From assembly GCA_963828855.1 (NCBI GenBank), contig CAWHGB010000007.1:45350-109349 (forward strand): a stretch of 64,000 nt of DNA, written 5' to 3'. A program made the position numbers and the translations under genes. Within the stretch, counting starts at the first letter, position 1. Each line of letters begins with the position of its first letter. This document shows positions 30,581-38,606 of the stretch, one piece after another. Under the pieces are notes generated by a model. That model saw nothing but the letters and a program-made list of their open reading frames with translations, made no database searches and was not told where the DNA came from. This DNA is from CAVVEQ01 sp963828855. Its GTDB lineage: Bacteria > Chloroflexota > Anaerolineae > Anaerolineales > Anaerolineaceae.

Positions 30581-30610
30581 TTGATTCAAATATTCCATTG
30601 GATATATAAT
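30581..30610 (+). promoter_or_regulatory. Sigma70-like promoter for the CrtI-like gene
   Basis: TTGATT at 30581-30586 and TATAAT at 30605-30610 with an 18-bp spacer, 46 nt before the start codon of the CrtI-like gene. Confidence 0.6.
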
Positions 30611-30656
30611 TAATTGAGTTTATAAGCATCACCATTTCGGTTCTGAGGAGGGAATC

Positions 30657-32156
30657 ATGCCGGATTATGATGTCATTGTTATTGGCGGCGGTCTGGGTGG
30701 GCTTTCCTCCGGCGCGTTGCTCGCCCACCAGGGCAGGCGTGTGCTGGTGCTGGAGCAAAGCGGGCAAGTGGGTGGATGCTGCTCCACTTTTGAGAAGGAT
30801 GGCTTTCATTTCGATGTTGGTGCTTCCATCATTGAAATCATCCAACCCATTGAAAAAGTATTTAAAATGCTCGGAACACGGCTGCAGGAGGAAATGGACC
30901 TGATCTCCTGCGACCCGATCATGACCTATCTCTTCGAAAATGGACAGCGAATCACTTACCCGCTTTCCGCAGAAAAAACCGGGGATGTGATCCGCAGAAT
31001 CTCTCCGGAGGATGGCGCGCGCTGGGCGGAGTTCTGCGCTTTCTCGCAGGACCTCATGGACGTCACCCTCGATACGTTTTTCAGCGAACCCGCCAGCACC
31101 ATGCAGGATATGGCTGCGCTCATTCGCAAGAACCCGCGCTTCCTCAAGTTCCTTCCGGTTTTCATGACCAGTTACCAGAGCGTCCTGGAGAAGTACTTCA
31201 AAAACGAGACTGTGCTCAAGACGATGGCCTACCAGGCTTTCTATTTTGGGCTGCCACCCGCGCTTGTTCCCGGACCATATGCGATGGTGCCCTATACCGA
31301 GCACGTTGGCATTTATTACCCCCGCGGTGGGATGATCCAGATCCCGCTTGCACTTCAACGCCTGGGGGAGAAATTCGGCATGGAGTTGCGGCTGAATACA
31401 CGGGTTTCAAAAATCATCGTGGAGAAGAATCGGGTCAAGGGTGTCCGCCTTGCTGATGGAACCGTTCTTACCTGCAAGCAGGTTGTATCCAATATCAACG
31501 CGCGGACGCTCTACCTCAAGTTGATCGGTGCGGAGCATTTGCCATCCCTGGCGCTTAGGGGGTTAAAAAGCTACGATTACTCCATATCGGTACCGATGGT
31601 CTATATCGGCCTGGATTATGAACCACCCCTGGACGCGCATCATTCGATCTTCGCCGTATCCCCCGACGAAATGAATCGCCAGTATTTTGAATATATCCGC
31701 AAAGGCAGGCTGGCAAAAAAGAACTTCGGACTGGTTTGCTGGTCCACCCACACCGATCCTTCTCTTGCGCCGGAGGGTTGCCACATTCTGAATGTGATCC
31801 CTGAAGGCGGTTATTACTTGAGCGATTCCACCTGGGATGAGGAAAAACCACAATTCATCGAGCGGACCATCGAGAATCTTTCAAAGAAAGCCATTCCCGG
31901 GCTCAAAGAACACGTGGTTGCTGCCGATTGCGTCACCCCACTGGATTTTGAACGCAGGCTGCTGCTGCCCGAAGGCGCGATTTATTCCTTCCAGCAGGAT
32001 CTGCCCGCCCAGGCTGTCTTCCGGCCTTCCGCCCGCTCAAGGGTAATTTCGGGTCTCTACCTGGCTGGTTCCTCCACACATCCGGGTGGTGGAGTTCCTA
32101 CCACCATCGCCTCCGGGATGATCGCTGCCGGATTGATCTCGAAGTACGAATCCTAA
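30657..32156 (+). CDS. CrtI/CrtH-family FAD-dependent oxidoreductase (phytoene desaturase-like)
   Basis: An intact 499-residue flavoprotein. The dinucleotide fold is DVIVIGGGLGGLSSGALLA at the very N-terminus, followed by LEQSGQVGGCCSTFEKDG. The middle has GIYYPRGGMIQIPLAL, the loop found in carotenoid desaturases and isomerases, and the C-terminus has GLYLAGSSTHPGGGVPTTIASG, the family's FAD-closing motif. The partner geranylgeranyl/phytoene synthase is not in the window, so the substrate (carotenoid, retinoid or other polyene) is not fixed. A GAGGAG ribosome site precedes ATG 30657. It is followed 14 nt later by a 51-residue membrane peptide gene with its own ribosome site. Confidence 0.87.
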   Translation: MPDYDVIVIGGGLGGLSSGALLAHQGRRVLVLEQSGQVGGCCSTFEKDGFHFDVGASIIEIIQPIEKVFKMLGTRLQEEMDLISCDPIMTYLFENGQRITYPLSAEKTGDVIRRISPEDGARWAEFCAFSQDLMDVTLDTFFSEPASTMQDMAALIRKNPRFLKFLPVFMTSYQSVLEKYFKNETVLKTMAYQAFYFGLPPALVPGPYAMVPYTEHVGIYYPRGGMIQIPLALQRLGEKFGMELRLNTRVSKIIVEKNRVKGVRLADGTVLTCKQVVSNINARTLYLKLIGAEHLPSLALRGLKSYDYSISVPMVYIGLDYEPPLDAHHSIFAVSPDEMNRQYFEYIRKGRLAKKNFGLVCWSTHTDPSLAPEGCHILNVIPEGGYYLSDSTWDEEKPQFIERTIENLSKKAIPGLKEHVVAADCVTPLDFERRLLLPEGAIYSFQQDLPAQAVFRPSARSRVISGLYLAGSSTHPGGGVPTTIASGMIAAGLISKYES

Positions 32157-32170
32157 GGAGAGATACAACC

Positions 32171-32326
32171 ATGAGAAACCGATCTCACTTCCCCTGGTTT
32201 TCCCTGATCCTGGTCGGAGCCGTCACAGCAGTGATCTGGTGGCGCCTGCTTCCCGAACATAAACGTGAGTTTTACCGAAATCTAGTCCGCCAGGTTCCCG
32301 ATCTACCTGGACGATACGTAATCTGA
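32171..32326 (+). CDS. Small single-span membrane protein (51 aa)
   Basis: A short open frame with ATG 32171 and an AAGGAGAG ribosome site 8-9 nt upstream. It begins MRNRSHFPWFSLILVGAVTA, continues VIWWRLLPEHKREFYRNL and ends VPDLPGRYVI. One hydrophobic span (residues about 8-26) is followed by a basic cytoplasmic-type tail. It sits between the CrtI-like gene (14 nt gap) and a strong terminator 15 nt after its stop, which supports a real last gene of a two-gene operon. I know no family for it; it could anchor or assist the CrtI-like enzyme at the membrane. Confidence 0.6.
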   Translation: MRNRSHFPWFSLILVGAVTAVIWWRLLPEHKREFYRNLVRQVPDLPGRYVI

Positions 32327-32341
32327 TCTTGATCAAAACAA

Positions 32342-32379
32342 AAACCGGTGAGCCATTTACACTGCTCACCGGTTTTTTT
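32342..32379. terminator. Bidirectional intrinsic terminator
   Basis: A 12-bp stem, AAACCGGTGAGC with GCTCACCGGTTT, with a 10-nt loop and T7 on the plus strand. It lies between the small membrane gene (plus) and the HemN-like gene (minus), and ends on the first bases of the latter's 3' end. Confidence 0.85.
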
Positions 32380-33652
32380 ATGCGATCCCATCGAGCGAGA
32401 TCGATCTTCGCGCTTGATCCCTAAGGTGGTTTACTCCAGAAAAAAATTCACGCATGATCACCACCGCGAGATATTGCCCAAAGGGAGTAAGGTGATGAGG
32501 GGATTCCTTGCTGAATGCTCCAACCATGTTGAGGAAGAACATTTCCAGCCACAATCCCCTGTTCCGGGTTACCCCAAATTGAGCGGGGAAATCATCCTTT
32601 TCCAAATCAAGGCCGAACAAATCCATCATTAAGTTGTATCGCATGCGGGCGTATTGATCATATTTTTGCTCACCCCTCAAACTCATCTGCCCACTGGAAA
32701 TTCTCCTTCCATAATCGTTCAGAGAAAATGAATTCACGTATAGCGTACCGTCCAGGAAACTGAATGCTCCCGCACCCAACCCGACATATTCGCGTGTATC
32801 CATAATGTACTCGTCGATGAGCCCGCTGCCGTTTCGTTGAAAGGTCCAGGCTGCACTGGATGTGAATTCGCGTTCCAATTCTGTATGGATGATTTCAAAG
32901 AAGCGACGCTCGCGGCGATTATCCACCGGGCCAACGCTTTGTGCCAGCGATCGCTCGACCGATGGTGAGGTCATAAGCGGGTAATAGGTAACCTGCTGGG
33001 CACCGCTAGCCATGACCATTCGTATATCCTCACGCAGCATCGCCTCCGTCTGTGTGGGGAAATTGAAGATCATATCCACATTCAGGCAGGTAAAATTTCC
33101 CGCATAGCGCTTTATCCTTTCCTGTATCTGCGCAGGGGTGCCGAATTTTCCACAGCGATCCATACGATTTAGAAGGTCTTCATTAAAACTCTGCACCCCC
33201 ACCGAGAGACGTTGGACCCGGTGCCTTAATACCTCCATCACTCGATCATTCAAATGGTCCGGATTGGTCTCGCAGGATACTTCCCGAATAGGGAACAGCT
33301 CTCCCGCCAAGTCGATGGTATGAGCAAGTTCATCCGGCAGGATGGTTGGCGTTCCCCCGCCAATATACATCGTCTCGAACCGGTATCCAAGCGTTTCTGC
33401 CATCCGCATCTCGTTTCGCAGGGAATTGAAATATGCGCGCGCTCGATCCTGATCGAAGATATATCTATTAAATGAACAGTATGGGCAGAGAGTCTCGCAA
33501 AAGGGGATATGAAGGTAAAGGACGTATTGATGCCCGGATTCAGGACCCGGAAGTATTGCAGACTTGCTCGGCTGGATATTAAGAAATCGCCTGGTTTCCC
33601 TCCGCAGGACATGGGTCAGGGCTCTTTCCGCGAATAAAGGGAGGAAATTCAT
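32378..33652 (-). CDS. HemN/HemW-like radical SAM protein (coproporphyrinogen III oxidase family)
   Basis: An intact 424-residue radical SAM enzyme. LYLHIPFCETLCPYCSFN holds the cluster motif CxxxCxxC (Cys52, Cys56, Cys59). It continues with TMYIGGGTPTILP (SAM-binding GGGTPT), SCETNPDHL and RLSVGVQSFNEDLLNRMDR, all HemN family features. The C-terminal HemN domain (EYVGLGAGAFSFLDG, RRISSGQMSLRGEQKYDQYARM) is present, so it is longer than HemW-only heme chaperones. It could be an anaerobic coproporphyrinogen III dehydrogenase relative, or a HutW/ChuW-like heme-degrading enzyme. No other haem gene is nearby to decide. Confidence 0.85.
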   Translation of the reverse strand: MNFLPLFAERALTHVLRRETRRFLNIQPSKSAILPGPESGHQYVLYLHIPFCETLCPYCSFNRYIFDQDRARAYFNSLRNEMRMAETLGYRFETMYIGGGTPTILPDELAHTIDLAGELFPIREVSCETNPDHLNDRVMEVLRHRVQRLSVGVQSFNEDLLNRMDRCGKFGTPAQIQERIKRYAGNFTCLNVDMIFNFPTQTEAMLREDIRMVMASGAQQVTYYPLMTSPSVERSLAQSVGPVDNRRERRFFEIIHTELEREFTSSAAWTFQRNGSGLIDEYIMDTREYVGLGAGAFSFLDGTLYVNSFSLNDYGRRISSGQMSLRGEQKYDQYARMRYNLMMDLFGLDLEKDDFPAQFGVTRNRGLWLEMFFLNMVGAFSKESPHHLTPFGQYLAVVIMREFFSGVNHLRDQARRSISLDGIA

Positions 33653-33742
33653 AGCGGGATTGGATTCCCGACGAGTTGGCTTTTCCGGGATCTTGATTTT
33701 CGGCTGCGGGGTTGGGTTCCATGGTTTTAAAAAGAAGTTTGA

Positions 33743-34256
33743 TTAATCGCCAGTGATGAATTCGCCGTTAATTTTCTGACTCACCTGGATTGATACTTCA
33801 CCAGCCAAAGCCTTCTCGGTAAAACACATCCGTCTCGCGATGCGGATCAAATCCTTGATTTCACCTTGGGCAGCACCCGAATCCAGGGATGATCTCCACC
33901 TCAAACCCGTCGCAGAACCCCTCCGCATCACCCCGCAGGACCGAACCCTGTTCGTGGAATTTCGCGCTCACCCGGACGTGCTCATTCTTCAATTCGATCT
34001 TTCGTTTTGCCGCCACCTGCGACAAATGCGAGATCAGTCAGAGTGCCATGCCGGAGACAAAATATGTCAGCGGGCTGGGAGCAGTTCCTTCCCCACCGGG
34101 CATATAGGTACCTTCATCACTGGTGATGGCATACGTTCGCCCGGTTTCCGGTTGACCACCAATCACCTGCTTGCGCCAGTGATCCAGCGAGCGGGCATCG
34201 GCTTCGACCGTTATTGAACGAAAATCAACACTTTTTGTTTCGTTGGGGTTCATCAT
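33743..34256 (-). CDS. OsmC-like protein, frameshifted
   Basis: About 170 residues of OsmC/Ohr fold. The N-terminal part reads ITVEADARSLDHWRKQVIGGQ and GGEGTAPSPLTYFVSGMAL, the usual start of the buried central helix. One-base slips near 34050 and 33900 are needed to reach KRKIELKNEHVRVSAKFHEQG and the C-terminal IARRMCFTEKALAGEV and VSQKINGEF. The conserved Cys of the second helix (RRMCF) is present. The family handles organic peroxides or stores reactive thiols. GTG 34271 and ATG 34256 are possible starts; ATG was chosen. No convincing operon partner. Confidence 0.65.
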
Positions 34257-34284
34257 AGAATCGATCTTCACTGCGAATTAGAGG

Positions 34285-34650
34285 TCATTCGTTTGGGATT
34301 GGTTTTTTGATCTTGAAGCAAAAAGCAAAAAGGATGGTCCCCAGGCATACTGGGATGTACCAGTACGGAGATAATTGTTCTAGCGTTGGGAACATCATGT
34401 TATAGAGTCCCAGTCCGAATAGCATGAGCAGCACGGCCAGAGCAACCAGCCACCAGCTGGTAATTCCGTAAGGCGGAGTTCCAGGGGGGTCGGTATGGAG
34501 GGCAGCACCTTTGGATCGGCCGCCAACTTTCCGGCGTTTCAACGCATATTCGTTATTTATCCTCCTCTGTTGACCCCGCAGCTGTGCCATACGGGCGTAA
34601 AAGATCAGGATCGCGACCATCACCACAATGATTTCAGGGGTAAAACTCAT
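34285..34650 (-). CDS. Small membrane protein of unknown function (121 aa)
   Basis: A hydrophobic segment at residues 5-20 is followed by a basic cytoplasmic stretch (RMAQLRGQQRRINNEYALKRRKVGGRSKG written here in two parts: RGQQRRINNEYALKRR and KVGGRSKG), then two further spans at about 65-85 and 95-113. I recognise no family. Its start codon overlaps the stop of the preceding gene by 4 bp (34647-34650), so the two are translationally coupled and likely act together. Confidence 0.65.
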   Translation of the reverse strand: MSFTPEIIVVMVAILIFYARMAQLRGQQRRINNEYALKRRKVGGRSKGAALHTDPPGTPPYGITSWWLVALAVLLMLFGLGLYNMMFPTLEQLSPYWYIPVCLGTILFAFCFKIKKPIPNE

Positions 34651-35153
34651 TTCTTCTTCTCCGATTTATTCTTTATGATCTTTTTCATCACCACCTGTTT
34701 GAAATCGACCTTATTCGGGCGTACGCCCGCGCCTTTTTGCTGGTAAATCGCTCTCGGGGAAAGGTAACCAAAGGCAGTTTTGGACAGTTCTTCACTTTTA
34801 TCATCCCGATGCAGAACATAGACTTCCGTATTTGGCAATCGTACGAAAAAGAATCGTTTTTCCGGGCGGGCAACCAAAGCCATAAAATAGGCATCTCCAT
34901 CCTCCTTTGGGCTTGGTAGAGTGATGATCACCAAGCGGGTATTTTTATCCACCTGATCTACCGAATATGTCAGACCAGCAGGTGTCACCCTCTTTTCCGC
35001 TTCCAACCGGTCACCAACATGATTCCAGTAAAAAACGAGAAATTCTCTCCCATCCTTATCGAGGTACCGCATGAATGAATCCGTGCTGGAGTGAAACAAT
35101 AGCGGAATGGCCTCGAAAGTAAAATTCCAGGAAAGACTTCGATTCTTATCCAT
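34647..35153 (-). CDS. Hypothetical soluble protein (168 aa)
   Basis: A 168-residue soluble protein with no signal peptide or membrane span and a very basic C-terminus (VVMKKIIKNKSEKKK). The centre has alternating hydrophobic/polar strands (REFLVFYWNHVGDRLEAEKR, RLVIITLPSPKEDGDAYFM, RFFFVRLPNTEVYVLHR), suggesting a beta-sandwich or PH-like fold. I do not recognise it. It overlaps the next membrane protein gene by 4 bp and follows the NmrA-like gene by 18 nt, so three genes may form one unit. Confidence 0.6.
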   Translation of the reverse strand: MDKNRSLSWNFTFEAIPLLFHSSTDSFMRYLDKDGREFLVFYWNHVGDRLEAEKRVTPAGLTYSVDQVDKNTRLVIITLPSPKEDGDAYFMALVARPEKRFFFVRLPNTEVYVLHRDDKSEELSKTAFGYLSPRAIYQQKGAGVRPNKVDFKQVVMKKIIKNKSEKKK

Positions 35154-35171
35154 TATTTATTAATCCTCATT

Positions 35172-36030
35172 TCAAGAACCTTGATTATACCAAGCGACAA
35201 AACCAGCAAGTGTACGAGGAGGTTTTTGAAGAATCGAATGCATCACCCGAGAGCAGCCCACCAGACCATATTTATCGTAATATTCGAACATTTTTACCAG
35301 GGTTTTTATCTGGTATTCATCCATCCTGGAATTTCGCGCCTCTGTGACCCAGTCTGATAAATCCTGTTGAACTGCCCGGATTGGTTTGCCTAGTACCTCA
35401 CCGATGATTTGTGCCACTTCCACCTGCGTAAGTGCCTGCGGACCACTCAGCTCGAAGATCCCATTTCGATACTCGTCTGAGGTAAGCACCTCCGCTGCCA
35501 CTGTACCCACATCCTCGAGATCCACAATACTGATTCGAGCTTTGAGGGAATAGGGCACAGAATAAATCCCCAGGTCGACAATGCTTTTCCAACCAGCTAA
35601 AATATTCTGCATATAGGCGCAAGGCTGAAGAATAGTGAAATCTAATCCCGATGTAAATAAGGCCTCCTCAACCCTCATCTTTTGCCAATGATGCGGCATG
35701 GCTTCCACCTGAGGGTGGAGGACGGAATGATAGACTAAGTGATTTACCCCGGCTTTTCTCGCTGCGGTAACAATTTTTTTTCCAATCTCATACTCATCGG
35801 GTGATACATTCGGACATATATGGTATACCCTGTGAATTCCAGTTAGCGCCTGCTTGAGAATGCCTTCATCGCGGATGTCACCAGAAATTGCCTGCTCCGC
35901 ACCTTCAACCAGCAATTGAGATGCTTGATCTTCCCGATGGGTAAGAACGCGAACTCTGAGCATGCTTTTCCTGCAGCGCTTTCAGAACTATTCTTCCCGT
36001 CTTCCCGGCTGCTCCTGTTAATAGGATCAT
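35172..36030 (-). CDS. NmrA-like NAD(P)-binding SDR protein, frameshifted near N-terminus
   Basis: About 285 residues. The ATG at 36030 opens MILLTGAAGKTGRIVLKAL, the glycine-rich GxxGxxG of NmrA-type reductases. A one-base slip near 35965 then joins LRVRVLTHREDQASQLL. Further: AEQAISGDIRDEGILKQAL, GVNHLVYHSVLHPQVEAM and TSGLDFTILQPCAYMQNILA, which is the usual atypical-SDR core where the Tyr-x-x-x-Lys catalytic pair is absent. These proteins serve as redox sensors or quinone/isoflavone reductases. Regulation or substrate cannot be inferred. Confidence 0.8.
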
Positions 36031-36070
36031 GGTTTGATAATCTCCATGGTTTTGTCCTCTGGAAAAACTA

Positions 36071-36100
36071 CTCCCCGATGCAACTTGCAGCGTCGGGGAG
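36071..36100 (-). terminator. Intrinsic terminator of the catabolic island
   Basis: An 8-bp stem (CTCCCCGA with TCGGGGAG) around a 14-nt loop, followed on the minus strand by TAGTTTTTCC. It lies 60 nt after the NCS2 permease stop and 40 nt before the NmrA start, closing the long minus-strand operon. Confidence 0.75.
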
Positions 36101-36159
36101 CGGTTACATTCATTTTCACCTGATTACTCAGGCGTGGGTAACGAGACTTAACTGATCTC

Positions 36160-37581
36160 TTATCCCAGAACGTTATCTGCGCGCGTCTTCGGCGGTTTGG
36201 CAATGAGGAAGATAAGATTCATCAGGATGCCAAAGACTGCAGCGGTGGCGATGGGCGGCCAGCCGTAGGGGAAGATCCCAGTCAGCAGCGGGATGGGCAG
36301 ACCATTCGGATAACCGATCGTTCCACCGATACCGATGACCAGAATCGTAGCGCCGATGGCCAGTTTGCCCGGATCGTAGAGATCAACTTTTTCAGCGATC
36401 ATAAGCGCGATACCCTGCATACCAATGACACCATACAGGTAGACCGCGAGACCGCCCCAGACAGCGGTCGGGACCGTGTTGACGAAATCCTTGAGAGGTC
36501 CGATGAAGCCGAGGAGCATAGCGATGGCACCAGCAGTGATCAGAGGCTGACACCGGAGTAGTTGCGGGAGATCACCATCAAGGGAGTTGTTCTCGCCGTA
36601 GTTGGTGCCAGCGGTGGAGCCGAAGAGGCCGTTCACCAGGTCGTTCAAACCATCGAGCATCAGGTTCAGGCCGATGAATTTTGAGAGACCCAGTTTCTCG
36701 CGTCCCTGTTCCTCTGCCAGGTGGTCAACATACAGGCTGATCTGGTAGAGGTGGGCAGTGGATTCCGGGATGGTGGCGATGGCCATGATACCGACGCTGA
36801 TCATTACGGACAGCGAAAGGGGATTCGAGAAATCCGGGAAGGTGAATTGTGGAGCTGTAAAGATCGCGGTGGTACCGAGGGAGCTGAAATTCACCAACCC
36901 AACCACGATGGCGAGCAGATAACCAGCGATCGCACCCAGCAGGATCGGGAGCATCCCGATAAAACCCTTCCCCTGCAGATACACCGACAAGAGAATCGTT
37001 ACCACCAAGGTGAAGAGTGCGACGCCCAGCCAGGTCAATGCTGCAGCCGCCTGGGTGGCAAGATCGAAAGGTGCCAAAGAACATGCCAAGTGCTGCAGAG
37101 CTCAGACCAATACCAATCACGATGGCAACCGAACCGGTGATGATGGGAGGCAGGATTTTATCCACGCCCGCTTTCCCGCCAGTCAGGCGGATGATCAAGC
37201 CAACGATGAATATTGATCACACCGGTGGCAATGAAGCCGGTCTGAACCACGGAAATGGTCTCGGGGGAGGCGGTCTGGCCAAATGTCGAGACCGGGTTCA
37301 AGCTGGTTCATAACCATCAACACAGCAGCAATATAGCTGAAGCTGGAGCCGTAATACAGGGGGATATAGTTCCCCATCGAGAGCTTGGAGCCGATCAGGG
37401 CAACGATTGTCGCAAAGCCGGTTACAGCCAGCACAGTGGAGACATCAAAGTGCATGATGAGGGCGCAAAGGACCGTCGCCGGGAACATCGTGATTACGTG
37501 CTGGAGACCCAGCAGTAACATCTTGCCAACTGGGGGAACATCCTGTGGGAGATATCCGACCACTTTTGACGGAGTAGACAT
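36160..37581 (-). CDS. NCS2-family uracil/xanthine permease, frameshifted
   Basis: About 473 residues of the nucleobase:cation symporter-2 family. It starts MSTPSKVVGYLPQDVPP, VGKMLLLGLQHVITMFPATV, the characteristic LQHVLAMF-type first helix with conserved Gln-His. Later QTGFIATGVIN, ITGSVAIVIGIGLSSAAL, the substrate-site segment TNYGENNSLDGDL (NCS2 signature: the usual Asn-Gly in QNNG appears here as GENN), and GLAVYLYGVIGMQGIALM. Slips near 37265, 37195 and 37090. The last gene of the catabolic island, so it probably imports the heterocyclic substrate that the Mo hydroxylase attacks. Xanthine- and uracil-type specificity cannot be separated by eye. Confidence 0.88.
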
Positions 37582-37734
37582 GGGCTTATTCCTTCCTTCG
37601 ATAGATAGAATTTAAGATGCAGTTTTTCTTGCTTTGTGCAGCCCAATCCTCAAACACCAACCCCGGATTTAGCCACACGCTGAACAGAAAATTCACACCC
37701 TCCGATAAGCACCTCCTGTCCGTCAGATTTTAAT

Positions 37735-37766
37735 CTTGACTTAATAATCATACACCATTTGTCAAG
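37735..37766. promoter_or_regulatory. Inverted repeat CTTGAC-N20-GTCAAG upstream of the permease gene
   Basis: Two 6-bp arms that are exact inverted complements flank a 20-bp AT-rich core. Located 154 bp before the permease start in a 235-bp gap. It may be an operator; no matching second copy was noticed. Confidence 0.3.
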
Positions 37767-37772
37767 ATGGAG

Positions 37773-37809
37773 CGAGCCGGAGCTTTCTCTAGATCTTTGC
37801 TCCGGCTCG
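37773..37809 (-). terminator. Strong GC-rich hairpin between the small membrane gene and the permease
   Basis: An 11-bp perfect stem, CGAGCCGGAGC with GCTCCGGCTCG, and a 15-nt loop, starting 8 nt after the 62-residue gene stop. The downstream sequence on the minus strand lacks a T-run, so it may stabilise mRNA or attenuate rather than fully terminate. Confidence 0.5.
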
Positions 37810-37816
37810 TGGAACC

Positions 37817-38005
37817 CTATTTTATATAATGCTCGTAAATATACGCAAACAACCAAATCGCAAGTGCCACAGGGACCACATAAAGCACCATGCGAACTTC
37901 CGCGACCTGTAACAAATTCTTAGGCTTGGCTTCTGTTTCAGTTTTGCCTGTTTCTACTTCAGATACCGCTTTAACTTCCACTTCCTTGACTATTCTCTTT
38001 TTCAA
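37817..38005 (-). CDS. Small membrane protein with charged N-terminus (62 aa)
   Basis: A 62-residue protein: a highly charged N-terminal half (MKKRIVKEVEVKAVSEVE, then TGKTETEAKPKNLLQVAEV) and one C-terminal membrane span (VRMVLYVVPVALAIWLFAYI) with a short tail YEHYIK. Topologically a tail-anchored or single-span protein. It sits between coxG (72 nt upstream) and the NCS2 permease in the catabolic island, which makes it a candidate accessory subunit of the permease or a membrane anchor for the Mo hydroxylase. No known family is recognised. Confidence 0.65.
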   Translation of the reverse strand: MKKRIVKEVEVKAVSEVETGKTETEAKPKNLLQVAEVRMVLYVVPVALAIWLFAYIYEHYIK

Positions 38006-38077
38006 CCATCTTCTTCTCCAGTATGAATTTTATTTATCTTACAGACTCTTATCAGGCAGCATCGAGGTACCGTTGCC

Positions 38078-38542
38078 TCAATTGCCCGAGGATTCTTTCA
38101 TTCTTTCTTCCAATACTTTATCCATCGCGTTAAAGCCGGCTTTGATCATCATTTTACTGACGCTGTCGATCATGCGCTGGCCGACGCTGGCAAGGGTTCC
38201 CCCGATGGTCACGTCACCGGTGTAATTCAGGGTAGTGGTTTGATCACCATTATCCGCGAATTTGACATAGCCAACGCCTTTGGCAAAACCGGGCGCTCCG
38301 CGGCCATCCACGGTCAGGGTGCAGCTTTCGGGAGGAACTTCATCGGAGACTACCAAAGTGCCCGAGAACGAACCTGAAACAGGACCGATTCGCAGATGGA
38401 TGGCAGCTTCGTAATGGTTCGGCTCCACTTCTTTGATTTCCTGGGTTCCGGGGATGGCCTTCATTAGAACATTCGGATCCCGAATCATATCCCACACAAC
38501 CTCACGTGGTCCTTTGAATAGATGTTCACCTTCTATTTTCAT
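38078..38542 (-). CDS. coxG: CoxG-like SRPBCC protein
   Basis: An intact 154-residue protein of the carbon-monoxide-dehydrogenase subunit G family: MKIEGEHLFKGPREVVWDMI, DPNVLMKAIPGTQEIKEV, and the late GTLASVGQRMIDSVSKMMI helix. CoxG of CO oxidisers tethers the Mo enzyme to the membrane. The relatives accompany many other Mo hydroxylases, and the START-like fold can bind hydrophobic ligands. It lies 64 nt downstream of coxL in the same operon, with a clear AGGAGG ribosome site. Confidence 0.9.
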   Translation of the reverse strand: MKIEGEHLFKGPREVVWDMIRDPNVLMKAIPGTQEIKEVEPNHYEAAIHLRIGPVSGSFSGTLVVSDEVPPESCTLTVDGRGAPGFAKGVGYVKFADNGDQTTTLNYTGDVTIGGTLASVGQRMIDSVSKMMIKAGFNAMDKVLEERMKESSGN

Positions 38543-38606
38543 TAAAACACTTCCTCCTAAATTCAGATACGGAACGATTCGCTGTTCCGCCCCTTGTAGA
38601 TCAGGC

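Noticed and set aside
37582..37816. Purine-sensing riboswitch upstream of the NCS2 permease
   Set aside because: The characteristic purine aptamer core could not be recognised. Only a simple hairpin and a short inverted repeat are present.
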